Assembly (NCBI GenBank): GCA_030760725.1
Contig: JASWHV010000001.1
Span: forward strand, 28,331,928-28,395,927
Length of the DNA stretch: 64,000 nucleotides
Origin: Neostapfia colusana
Taxonomy: Eukaryota > Streptophyta > Magnoliopsida > Poales > Poaceae
Direction: 5' to 3'
The position numbers were made by a program, and so were the translations under genes. A model generated the notes under the pieces. The model was given only the letters and a program-made list of their open reading frames with translations, did no database searches and was not told the origin of the DNA. Of this stretch, positions 9,500 to 19,932 are shown one piece after another. Position 1 is the stretch's first letter. Each line of letters starts with the position of its first letter.

Positions 9500-11168
9500 C
9501 ACTTCGACACCTTTATATGTTAAATTCAACATATTTGCATTAAATTGACATATATCGTTAATTTGATTATGTGTAGTCGCTGAAAGCGAGGAAACCCCAG
9601 AGATCTTGGACTTCATAACTCCGGAGGAGACTCTAACCGCTGAGCAGCAGCAACAAAGCAAGCCCGGTTTGCATTTAACAAATTCTATCAAGTTTTGCTT
9701 TATATTCACTTAACTTGAAGTATGTATGTGCATTAAGTTTAGGATGGATGAAACTCTAATTGCATAACAAGACTATTCCAAAGAGAGTGAGGGTAATGTC
9801 TAAGTCCTCGAGTAGAATATGCTTTGCTTAATGTTTATAGACTTCGGTACAAGTCGAGTAGTTGGAACCTACTCACGAGTATAGAATTCGCCACATACGG
9901 GATTGGTTCGCGATGTGAGATAACTTTAGTAAGAAAAATGAGACTAGGAAGGGTCATAGGACGCAGCAAGAGGAAGTTTTGTGCGCGTAGCCCTGCCCGT
10001 GTCGATTGAGGACCAATCCGTGTGTGGCCCCGCTGAACAAGTTTGAATGTACCGAATGCATATCAGATATATGAGTTCCAATAAACTGATGTAACCTATT
10101 TATACGGGCGTCGAGGCATAACGCACCGATTTATAGGTGTAGGTTGAGGGCAGCAAGGTGGAAATCCGCTAATGGACATAGAGAGATTCTTCGTGTAGGG
10201 AACCTCCTACTCGTTTTGGTGCAACCGGTTCGATGTTTGGGCTGTTTTGTGAAAGGTTGTCCCGTACGACATCGGTTGAGCGTGCTGTGCAGCTCCGAGG
10301 ATGGGTATACATGACGTGCTATTCGGGTATCCCTGCAGGTGTATATCTAGTCGATTCGTCGTCCCTTACGGTAATGAGTACCGCTTGTTCACTATGTCAT
10401 AACGTAGTAAACATATGGAATAGTTATGATGCATTACTGCTGTTATGAATAACTTGTATTGCTACATGTGTACCATCAAATATTGCTCACTACATTTCAG
10501 AATTGTGAACCGTTAACTTGTGGCTGAAAGATGAGGAGTACCCCACGGACTCGGAGTACGGGTTCACCGGCTAGGAGTACCTCATGGGCTCGGAGTATGG
10601 GTTCATCGACGAGGGCTATCCTCCATCGGGGACTACAGCTGTGTGGGAGCCGTACACGCTGCAGTGAAGCTAAGTGTAGCTAGTGTGGGTTGTCCGTAGG
10701 GCTGGACAACCAACTTTTGCTAGATAGGAGTAGGCGTGAGTTGTATAAATAATTCCCGTTGCAGTAAACTCTGTAAAGTAGAGGTAAACTGGAGGTTTGT
10801 ACTACTTTTGTACAAATCCAGTAAGTTTGAATGTAATACTATGTTTTTCTTATTGTGTGTGCTATCGGATTTCGCATCGTGCGGCACCACCCTCTGTGAT
10901 TCTGGATTGTACGGATTTCGGTCCATCACATATACTAGGCTTGCGGAATCCCCCGGGCAGCGACTGTGATGGAGCTCCACAAGAATTCATTTCCGTTGCG
11001 TTGTGTGGATGTACTTTGAATATTTAATAGTCTTTTGAGACAGATATGTAAGACTTTACGTATTCGTTAAACTAGACATGTAGTTTATGATATTTCCACT
11101 ATTTTGTCATCACATGTATAAGTAAATGATTCTAACGTACATGTGAGAATCATTCTAACTGGGTGTGA
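9500..11168 (+). mobile_element. LTR Z: 3' portion of an F/G-type gypsy LTR
   Basis: Shares ordered blocks with LTRs F and G: GGTTTGCATTTAAC near 9668, GTACAAGTCG near 9847, ATTGAGGACCAATCCGT near 10006 and GTGAAAGGTTGT near 10249. The end near 11168 (CATGTGAGAATC then GGGTGTGAC) resembles the ends of LTRs B and D. The 5' part is cut off by the Tat-like LTR. It abuts the NPF exon directly. The shared blocks differ too much from F (by eye) for the two to be a recent LTR pair. Confidence 0.65.
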
Positions 11169-11257
11169 CCCACGGAGGTGAACGCCTCCGCCAACCCGTG
11201 CAGCGCGTACTGAGGCACCAGCCAGTGCGCCGACAGCGGTGCGGTCCCGGCGTCGGT
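11169..11257 (-). pseudogene. NPF (NRT1/PTR family) transporter fragment, middle part
   Basis: On the minus strand this encodes the block TAPLSAHWLVPQYALHGLAE followed by AFTSVG, a signature of the C-terminal half of plant NRT1/PTR (POT superfamily) proton-coupled nitrate/peptide transporters. Removing element B with one copy of its TCGGT duplication joins it in frame to the fragment at 23037-23256. It stops at 11169 against the end of LTR Z, exactly where the fragment at 54509-54715 begins (next residues HLEFMY). It is a plasma- or vacuolar-membrane transporter in intact relatives; here a remnant. Confidence 0.8.
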
Positions 11258-11476
11258 TGTAACGACCCCAAATTCTGAATGTGAGACAAAAAAAACGCCC
11301 TTCTCCTTCCCCTCCATACCAAAAGAACCATACACGACGGTTTTCCTTGCCCTCACCGCAGCCCTCTTCTCTCTCCCCGCTCTATTATCGCATGTGAGAA
11401 AGGATTCGACCATGTGCCAAATTTGCGGCATCTCTCCATCAACCGGCGCCTCCCCAACCATCACCCCTCCTTCCTC

Positions 11477-11483
11477 TATAAAA
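11477..11483 (+). promoter_or_regulatory. TATA box of LTR B
   Basis: CTATAAAACC in a pyrimidine-rich context; the same motif is at 20107-20113 in the 3' LTR. Confidence 0.65.
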
Positions 11484-13048
11484 CCGACCCATAGCCGGCC
11501 ATTTTCCGTCACAAAAACTGCTCTCGTTTCTCTCCCGAATAGAAAACTGCTCACTCCCCATTTCCTCGAAAACAACCACTGATCTTCGGTGTTGACACTT
11601 CCAACATTGTCACAAGGTCACCAAGAGGGTTTCCAGAGGAAAAACGACGAAGAAACAGTGCTACAGTGCTTGCCCGACAAAGATCGCCGGCGTTTACAGT
11701 TCCCCGCCGTCAACCGACCTTCTGTGACCAATTCGGGTTCACAAAACATCCTAGGTGAGTTCCCCATTCCTTCCTCTTCAATTTGGAGTAGAAAACGCAA
11801 GAAACGGATGAGAATCGGCGAAGATCGGCCTTCTCCGGCGAGGTCGCCGCCGGTTTCCGGCGGGCACGAGGAAGAAAAGGGGGGAGCGACGTGGCCGCTT
11901 CTGAGCCCTCGGATCCGGAGTGTGCGGCTAAGATGAAAACAAAACATACCCCTTCGCTACATTAAATCCGAACCATCCGATCAGAGATCAACGGCCCACG
12001 TTTAAAACAGTTATAAACGTTAGATTTTTCTGATTAGGTCCCTGGAGATTCAAATTAGTATGAAACAGTCCCTGTACTTTACAAAATAAACCTTAGGCTT
12101 TATAGAATTTAGAAAATTCACTGTAAACTAGCTAAATAGCCCCTGCGCATTTTGAAAATTAGCAAAATCATTATGTAAATGCATTTTGAACCCTAGAAAA
12201 ACTGAAAGTATTTCAATTTGGCCCAAATTAGTTTTAAAGTTGGTTTTAATTCTGTAATTAATCAAATTAGACTAAATAATTTCTGAAAAATGTTAGAAAA
12301 TTATTAAAAGCCCTGATTAAATGTTCTGATCAGAATATTAACTTTGAAATTAAAAGTAAGTAATTCCAAAGGCTGAAATTAATCATATAATGACAAATTA
12401 ATTCTGAAAATTAAAATAAAAACAATATAGATGTCAGAAAAATTATGGAAACTCATTAAATAGCATAAGATTATTATGTTTTATACTTTTATGTATTTAA
12501 AGTTTCTGTAGTCCAGAATAATTATTTAAAAGGCTGAAAATGCATTTTTTAAATATTAAATAAATGCTGAAAAAAAGATAAAAATATTATATAATGAAGG
12601 AAAATTATAAAAACTGTTCCAAATACATAAATAGGTTCTGAAATGTAGAAAAAAGTAATATGAGTTCTGAAAATGCTTATAGTAATAATTTAAATGACTT
12701 TTAGGATTTAATTAATTATAAAAAATTAACATATATACACATAAAATTCTAGAAATTAATAAGATCCATGTAAAATTAGAAAAATGAGTATTCTTACTGT
12801 AACAAAGATAACATAAAAGATATAGATGTCCATTTGAGACTTAATTTCATTTCAAACCACATAAAATGACATAAAATCAATAAGTATATGAGTGTAATCA
12901 AACATATATGATTAAAATACATTGCTAAGATTCTTATGGCATGTTTGGCATTGTTTTGTGTGTGCATATGAATGGCTAGAATCAAATCAAGAACTACTTC
13001 CAAATCTTCAAGAGCAAGAATTTGAAGTGAATCACCTTTCATTCAAAG

Positions 13049-14108
13049 GCAAGTGTTCCTTGACCACTTTGTTCCTATTCTAGGATGATTAGTTAGAATG
13101 CTTGCATGATGTCATTAACATGAAACCTAATTTAGGTTGTTTCCCTAGATATATTCCTTTATCATTCCTTGTTGAACCATGGAAGGACTTAGTTGATATT
13201 TATTGGTTATCATTTTATGAGCTTAGCCATGCTTAGTACATAGAAAATGAATGAAACATTATGTGGATAGTCTTGTGGAATTATATGAAGGACATAAGAG
13301 TGTGTCAGGGTGTTAGGAATCTACGCAGGCTGGTTGTTTGGTTGGTGCTTTGTGCACGAGACTCAGGAATGAGTTAGTGCCTGTCTTAGATTCTAAGGAC
13401 CGGTTCATGGAACAGTTAACCCGACTTTACAGTGCCACCACAAGACTGAGATGGGGCAGCTTGGCCAATTAATTAGGTGTTTGCCGTTATAGTATGAGTG
13501 TTTGGATGGTGCGAGGAATGGGAGTCCATTTTTTACTGCCCTGGGAACTGCAAGGCTCAAGAGGGGGCTTCTGTAGGGGAGGGTTTACTCCCAGGAACTA
13601 CAGCGGTGAAACCTCAGTGGGCTTGTACTTGCCGGTAGACCCTTTGTAAAGGCCATGTAGTGATCTCCTGATCGCACACCAAAGGAAGTGTGTAATGTGG
13701 CTTGCAACCACGGATATCAGGGAGGTTTCTTAGTCCACCTGGTAACAGGGGATGAAATCACTACTTGTGGGTAAAGTGGTACAATCTCTGCAGAGAACCA
13801 AACTGTCATGACAGCCGTGCTCACGGTCAAGAGCGGCTTGGACTTGTCCATGATTAGCGAGACATGGATGTGGGTTGAAAGAGGTTGTTGGGTGGTGTAA
13901 CCTAACATTAGTGACTTAATTATGGAGTTGGTGGGATTATCATTTAGTAAGATAGGTTGCTAATCGAAGCTAAGGCTTAGGATTAATGCATAGTGCTTAA
14001 CCATGTTAGCATTTCCTTGCTATTGGCCTTCATAACATTCTTTACTACACTTGTTGAGTACCTTTGGTACTCAAACTTGCTTTTGTTGGACATCATATTG
14101 CTGCTCAG
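13049..14108 (+). other. Predicted GC-AG intron inside LTR B
   Basis: The donor CAAAG|GCAAGTG is a strong match to the AG|GCAAGT consensus of GC-AG introns; the acceptor is GCTGCTCAG at 14108. Length 1060 nt. A hairpin with 9-bp arms (TTGAGTACC and GGTACTCAA, loop TTT, 14054-14074) sits 34 nt before the acceptor. The copy in the 3' LTR starts at 21677. A transcript could instead splice from this donor to the acceptor directly before ORF0 (14620). Confidence 0.55.
13785..13826 (+). other. Palindrome cluster (three self-complementary blocks)
   Basis: TCTCTGCAGAGA (13785-13796), CTGTCATGACAG (13803-13814) and CCGTGCTCACGG (13815-13826) lie almost end to end. The cluster recurs in LTRs A, C, D and E and the 3' LTR of B, with variants noted under the findings. 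Confidence 0.8.
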
Positions 14109-14413
14109 GTGCAAATGAATATGTAGACCTTGATGAGGAGGACTTCGATCCCGAAGAGTTGTTCTAGGTTGGCGAAACCCCCGGGCAACGCCTGTGGAAC
14201 TAGAGCATCCACGCTAGAATCTTCCGCTGTCATGTTACTAGTGCACTAGTATTCTTAATTGATGGTTTATGTCTTATGATGTAATATTACGTTGTATGAT
14301 AAACTTGGCTTGTAATATAATGATATTTCACTCTTGTCGGCACATGTATGAGTCCTGGCATACATGTGAGAATACGCTTGGGTGTTCCTTATGGAAAACC
14401 GGGTGTGACATAG

Positions 14414-14426
14414 TGGTATCAGAGCC
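14414..14426 (+). other. Primer binding site of element B
   Basis: TGGTATCAGAGCC, complementary to initiator methionine tRNA, three bases after the LTR end. Confidence 0.95.
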
Positions 14427-14620
14427 AGGGTTGTCCCTAGGACGCAGACCTAGTTAGAAATGGATGGGATAGACATCACTATTTTATTAAAAACTATTTT
14501 ACTAAATATTTTGTTAGAAGGAGGATTATTTAGATTATATATATGTTGTCTAACCTCATGTATACTCAAAATTATATTATTGTTTATTTTCTAACACGTT
14601 TTAAATTTTTCTTGAAACAG

Positions 14621-15397
14621 ATGGCATGCACACGTCTTACGGCCCGTAAATCCACCGGAGGACGAGTTCCTCGACACCAGCTGGCTGAACGCACTGTCGA
14701 GGATGTGGACAACCCCGCCACATACCAGACCCACGGGGAGCCTACTAGAGGCATGGTGGATCGCCTTAGACACCTCCTTCGCTGTGCTGGTTACACCAGC
14801 AAGCTAGAGGTGCAGTACGACACCACTCGAGTTTCTCGCGCAGAACGTGATGAGTGGAAGTCGCAGGCGAGGATCTACTATGAGAACAAACTGCTCAAGA
14901 TCCACAATTCGCCAGCATGGAGGTCTACCATGGCAGAGGCTGAGAAGGATGCCACTTGGGAGGCGATCACTTGCCAGAGCTACACCAACCGTGGCCGCCT
15001 TGAGGGGACTCAATACATGTACACCCCTCGGCGACAAAGTGGAAGTGCAGTGTTCAACTACGAGCAAATCCATGAAGGTTGCAACATAGTGCAGATGGAT
15101 ATGAGCCTCAAGGTAGGAGTTGACGTCAGCACCAGGCTACAGAACTGCCAACAGGAGCTTCAAGACGTACGTGACCTTTTGAAGAAGACGGAGGCCATAA
15201 TGCGTGGACTGATAAGGATGAGGGATGGAGAAGTGAGTGATCTCTATGCTTCAGATGGAGACACTTGGACTCCGGACTCTCCAGACCGTAGGGCAGCCAA
15301 ACGCCCTCATGCTTCACCACCACCTGAGGCCTCCACAGCTGAGTCAGAGGCTAGCAATCCTGATGATGATGGCGGGAACCCACAGGAGGATGCATAG
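14621..15397 (+). CDS. ORF0: intact 258-codon protein with a histone H3-like N-terminal tail
   Basis: The start at 14621 is chosen because the sequence before it is a good 3' splice site (a pyrimidine-rich run ending AAACAG) directly abutting ATG. Residues 2-22 align without gaps to the H3 N-terminus, 15 of 21 identical, with TARKSTGG (residues 7-14) unchanged; H3 positions K4, K14 and K18 are replaced by R, R and H. Residues 45-165 form a charged, probably globular region, about 170-205 is predicted coiled coil, RRAAKR at 223-228 resembles a nuclear localisation signal, and the tail is acidic. It is not gag or any pol domain. It lies between primer site and gag, where some plant gypsy elements carry an extra ORF. 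No premature stop, unlike gag-pol. Function unknown; an H3 mimic is an inference. Confidence 0.85.
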   Translation: MACTRLTARKSTGGRVPRHQLAERTVEDVDNPATYQTHGEPTRGMVDRLRHLLRCAGYTSKLEVQYDTTRVSRAERDEWKSQARIYYENKLLKIHNSPAWRSTMAEAEKDATWEAITCQSYTNRGRLEGTQYMYTPRRQSGSAVFNYEQIHEGCNIVQMDMSLKVGVDVSTRLQNCQQELQDVRDLLKKTEAIMRGLIRMRDGEVSDLYASDGDTWTPDSPDRRAAKRPHASPPPEASTAESEASNPDDDGGNPQEDA

Positions 15398-15761
15398 AAC
15401 CCAGGGGACAACTAGGATAGGTGTCCTTGCTCATGTAATGGCTCGTATAGTACATATGTATGGTATTGTATTGACTAGTGTGTAATGGTTGATTAGTGTA
15501 CTTGTTTAGGTTGATGATGTAATGTGTTGTTAGTGTATGAACGAGAGTTGTGAAAGCCGTATGCTTATGTTCACAACCTCATTAGTGTATGTACATATCT
15601 ATTAAGGAATATAAATGCTTAGTTTGCTTCAACCCTGATCATTTAATGAAGGAAGTAGAAACTTTTGTAACTCTTGTGTAGAACTTATGAAATAAATACA
15701 CAACGTAATACACTTAAGAGAACATTTATAAATTAAGTTTAAATATAGTCTTTCACAATAG

Positions 15762-16850
15762 ATGGCAGGAAGAAGGAGACGCAACGAAGGGAACAACAAC
15801 AATGAGGCTGCAGAGTTTCCTTTACCTGGATGCCAGCCACGAGTTGCACGCAGAGCTGATGGAGAGGTGATACAACAGATGATGAACATGCAAAACCAAC
15901 TCATTCAAAACTTGACACAAGTGGTGGCCAACATGCAACAACCTCAACCACAAATTCAGAATGCACCACGTCAACCCAAGTTGAATGAATTCCTAAGCAC
16001 CCAACCACCAAGGTTCGATAATGTTATAGAGCCATTAGAAGCTGATGATTGGCTCAAGAATATTGAGAACAAGTTGCAGATCATACAATGCCCAGGACGT
16101 GAGAGGGTACTCTTTGCTTCTCACCAACTATATGGATCTGCAGCGGACTTGTGGACGGCATACAAAGAAGCTCATGAGGATCCAGAAAGTATCTCATGGA
16201 ATGAGTTCAAACTCGCATTCCTCAATCACTATGTTACAGCAGGAGAAATCAAGAACAAGCGGAAGGAGTTCCTCAACCTGAAGCAAGGTAGCATGTTCGT
16301 GCGAGAATACCATACTAAGTTCACACAGTTATCTCGCTATGCTCCGGGGGACATAGACACGGATGAAAAGAAACAAGACTGTTTCATTGAGGGCTTGAAC
16401 TCAGAAATACAGTATGCCATGTCTTCAAGTGACTATGAAAGTTTTCAAAAGCTCATCAAGAAGGCTTTCATAGTGGAAACAAAAAGACAGAAGTTAGTTG
16501 AGGAGCAAAAGAGGAAAATGAACTTGCAAGGACAGTCTTCTAGCAGCAGCAGTCGGCCCCGTTTCTCATCACCGCCGACGGGAGCAATGAATCGACCTAT
16601 AGCTCCCAACCAGTTTCATAGGAGCTACAACCCTGCTGCTAGGAATCCAACTTTTCAACCATAACAGCAGCGACAACAAGTACAGCAACAACATCCTGCC
16701 TTTCAACCTCGTCCTGCAGGGTCAAATCCTCCAAATGCACAACAAGGCAACAAAGAACCAATGAACAAGGTCACGGGGCAATGCTTCAACTATGGAGAAA
16801 CGGGAAACTATGCCAATCGGTGCCCCAACAAGAAGCCACCTCAACCACAG
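15762..16850 (+). pseudogene. Element B gag
   Basis: The gag frame opens at 15762, again directly after an AG (ACAATAG|ATG). The capsid-like domain holds the blocks EADDWLKNIENKL, DLWTAYKEAH and REYHTKFTQLSRYAP. A TAA at 16662-16664 interrupts the glutamine-rich linker, after which the same frame continues. The zinc knuckle (about 16782-16823) has lost its second cysteine (to Tyr) and its histidine (to Asn), so it should not bind zinc normally. Homologous to element A gag at 4000-5038. Non-functional copy. Confidence 0.9.
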
Positions 16851-19800
16851 AATCTTGTGCGTGGCAAGGTGAATCATGTGACCATGGAGGAAGCACAAGA
16901 GGCACCAGATGTGGTGATTGGTATGTTCTCTGCCAATACTTATCCTGCTACAATTCTGTTTGACTCTGGTGCAACACACTCATTCATAGCCAAGGAATTC
17001 ATAACCAAGCACAACTTACCAATTACATCTATGAATCGAGTGTTAGTAGTGAATTCTCCTGGAGGAGAAATAAAGACAAAACAAATATGTCCCAAAGTAA
17101 AGTTAGGAGTTAATGGAGTAGAATTCCTTGCAAATCTCATTGTGATAGAATCACAGGGGATAGATATCATCTTAAGGATGGACTGGTTAACCAACTATAA
17201 AGGAGTTATACATTGTTCAACGAGAACAGTGGAACTAACACATACGGATGGAACAAAGGTTGAGTTCACATCTCTTCAAGTACCATCTGGAAATGTTCAA
17301 CTCAACAAGACAGAAGTAGTTATTGAAGATATGAAGGTTGTCAACGAATTTCCAGATGTGTTTCCCGAGGAGTTACCAGGTATGCCACCGAATCGAGAAG
17401 TAGAATTCATTATAGAATTAGTATCTGGTACTGCTCCCATATATAAAAGGCCATATAGGATGGATACCCAACAGCTAGCAGAACTCAAGGATCATATCTG
17501 AGAGTTATCAGAGAAAGGGTATATCCGCCCTAGTTCCTCACCCTGGGAGCTCCAGTCATATTTGTACCGAAAAAGGATGGGACCAAGAGGTTGTGTGTAG
17601 ATTACCGTGCCCTCAATGAGGTGACGATCAAAAACAAGTATCCTTTGCCTCGTATTGAGGACTTGTTTGATCAATTAAGAGGTGCATGTGTATTCTCCAA
17701 GATTGACCTCCGCTCCGGATATCATCAACTAAAGATAAGAGAATCGGATATCCCGAAGACAGCATTTGTTTCTAGGTATGAATATACAGTTATGCCTTTT
17801 GGACTAACAAATGCTCTAGCATATTTCATGTACCTTATGAATAAGGTGTTCATGAAATACTTGGACAAGTTTGTAGTAGTGTTCATTGATGATATCCTCA
17901 TATACTCAAAGAATGAGAAAGAACATGAAGAGCACCTGAGAATAGTATTACAAAAGCTAAGAGAAAACCAACTTTATGCCAAATTCAGTAAGTGTGAATT
18001 TTGGCTTAAGAAAGTTGCTTTTCTGGGACATATTATCTCCGAAGGAGGAATATCAGTAGACCCAGAAAAGATATCTGGTGTTCAAAAGTGGAAGACACCA
18101 GAGAATGTCGGAGAAATCTGAAGCTTCTTAGGGTTGGTAGGCTATTACCGAAGGTTCATTGAAGGATTTTCAAAAATAGCCAAGCCACTCACAAAGATGT
18201 TGGAAAAAGGAGCTGCTTTCGTATGGTCTCAAGAGTGTGAATCAAGCTTTCAAGAATTAAAGAAGAAGTTAACAACTGCCCCAGTCTTGGTTATGCCCGA
18301 TATGGAGAAATCATTCTCTGTCTATTGTGATGCTTCAGGAAAGGGGTTAGGATGTGTACTTATGCAAGAAGGGCATGTTATTGCCTATGCTTCCCGACAA
18401 CTTCGGAAGCATGAGAAGAACTATCCTACCCATGACCTAGAGTTGGCAGCAGTTGTACATGCACTGAAATTATGGAGACATTACTTGATGGGTAAGAGAA
18501 CCGAAATCTATACCGATCATAAGAGTTTGAAGTATATCTTCACTCAACCAGATCTCAACCTTCGGCAAAGGAGATGGTTGGAGTTCATTAATGATTTTGA
18601 TGTGGCAATCAATTACCATCCTGGAAAAGCTAATGTGGTTGCAGATGCCTTGAGCAGAAAGACACATGTTAACATGTTAACAATAAGAGATATACAACCA
18701 CAACTTTGTGAAGAGTTTGCAAAACTCAACTTATGCTTGGTGAATCATACAGAAGCCATAGCAATGGAAGTTGACTCAACTCTAGAAAAAGATATACGAA
18801 ATGGTCAAAAGAACGATAAAAAGATCAAAGAAATCAAGGAGTTGATCAAAGAAAATAAAGCCCCGGGATTTAGAGAAGATGAGAATGGTATCATATGGTA
18901 TGGTAAAAGAATATGTGTGCTAGACATCAAGGAAATAAAGAAGTTAATTATAAAAGAGGCTCATGATTCTGATTATTCTATCCATCCTGGAAGTATAAAG
19001 ATGTATCATGATCTTAAGACAAGATATTGGTGGTACGGAATGAAAAGGGATGTTGCAGAGCATGTAGCATTGTGTGACACATGCCAGCTAGTCAAAGCAG
19101 AACACCAAAGGCCGGCAGGGCTATTACAACCACTAAAGATACCTGAATGGAAGTGGGAAGAAATTGGGATGGACTTTATAGTGGGTTTGCCCAGAACACA
19201 AACAGGGTATGATTCAATATGGGTGATAGTGGATAGATTGACTAAAGTTGCTCATTTCATTCTAGTTAAGGAAAATTATAACGGTTCCAAACTAGCAGAA
19301 CTGTATATGTCGAGAATAGTCTGTCTACATGGTGTACCTAAAAAGATAGTGTCAGATAGAGGTACACAGTTCAACTCAAGATTTTGGCAGAAATTACATG
19401 AGTCCATGGGAACCCGATTGAATTTCAGTTCTGCATATCATCCATAAACTGATGGGCAAACAGAAAGGACCAATCAAATTCTTGAAGATATGCTCAGAGC
19501 TTGTGCTCTCAAAAATAGTAGGAGTTAGGATAAGAATTTGCCATATGCGGAATTCTCCTACAATAATAGCTACCAAGCAATTATGAAAATGTCCCCATTT
19601 GAGGCTCTATATGGAAGAATATGTAGAACTCCACTATTTTGGGATCAAATAGGTGAGAATAAGGTGTTTGGATCTGAAGTACTAAAAGATGCAGAAAAGA
19701 AAGTAAGAGAAATTCGCAATAATCTGAAGATAGCTCAAACAAGACAAAAGAGTTATGCGGACACAAGGCGACGAGAACTAGTCTTCGAAGTGGGAGACTA

Positions 19801-19932
19801 TGTGTATCTCAAAGTGTCACCCATGCGTGGACTAAAGAGATTTAAAGTAAGAGGGAAACTAGCACCTCGGTATATCGGACCATTCAAGATACTGGAACAC
19901 AAAGGAGAGGTAGCATATCAGTTGGAGTTACC
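16851..19932 (+). pseudogene. Element B pol: protease, RT, RNase H, integrase
   Basis: Protease FDSGATHSF is near 16959. RT follows (YRALNEV block at 17600, FIDD near 17880), then RNase H (YCDASGKGLG near 18325, YTDHKSLKY near 18510). The integrase has an HHCC zinc domain (18960-19095) and a DDE-type core (GMDF near 19170, the downstream D at SDRGTQF near 19355, then the AYHP region near 19435). Breaks: TGA 17499-17501, a one-base frameshift near 17548, TGA 18119-18121, TAA 19445-19447 and TAG 19526-19528. The frame then runs through the GPFKILEHKGEVAYQL block into the 3' LTR at about 19933, so the Tekay chromodomain is absent. Confidence 0.92.

Larger units (their letters stand above)
11258..14410 (+). 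mobile_element. 5' LTR of element B (3153 bp)
   Basis: Starts TGTAACGACCCC and ends GGGTGTGACA. In order: TATA at 11477-11483, a GC-rich leader, a canonical donor CTAG|GTGAGT at 11754|11755, an AT-rich intron-like tract to about 13008, a short exon to 13048, a GC donor at 13049, a palindrome cluster at 13785-13826, a hairpin at 14054-14074 and an acceptor at 14108. The leader ORFs are not recognisable proteins. Confidence 0.93.

Noticed and set aside
11150..11575. 141-codon minus ORF as one protein
   Set aside because: It runs from LTR B into the NPF fragment across the insertion junction, so it is a chance fusion.
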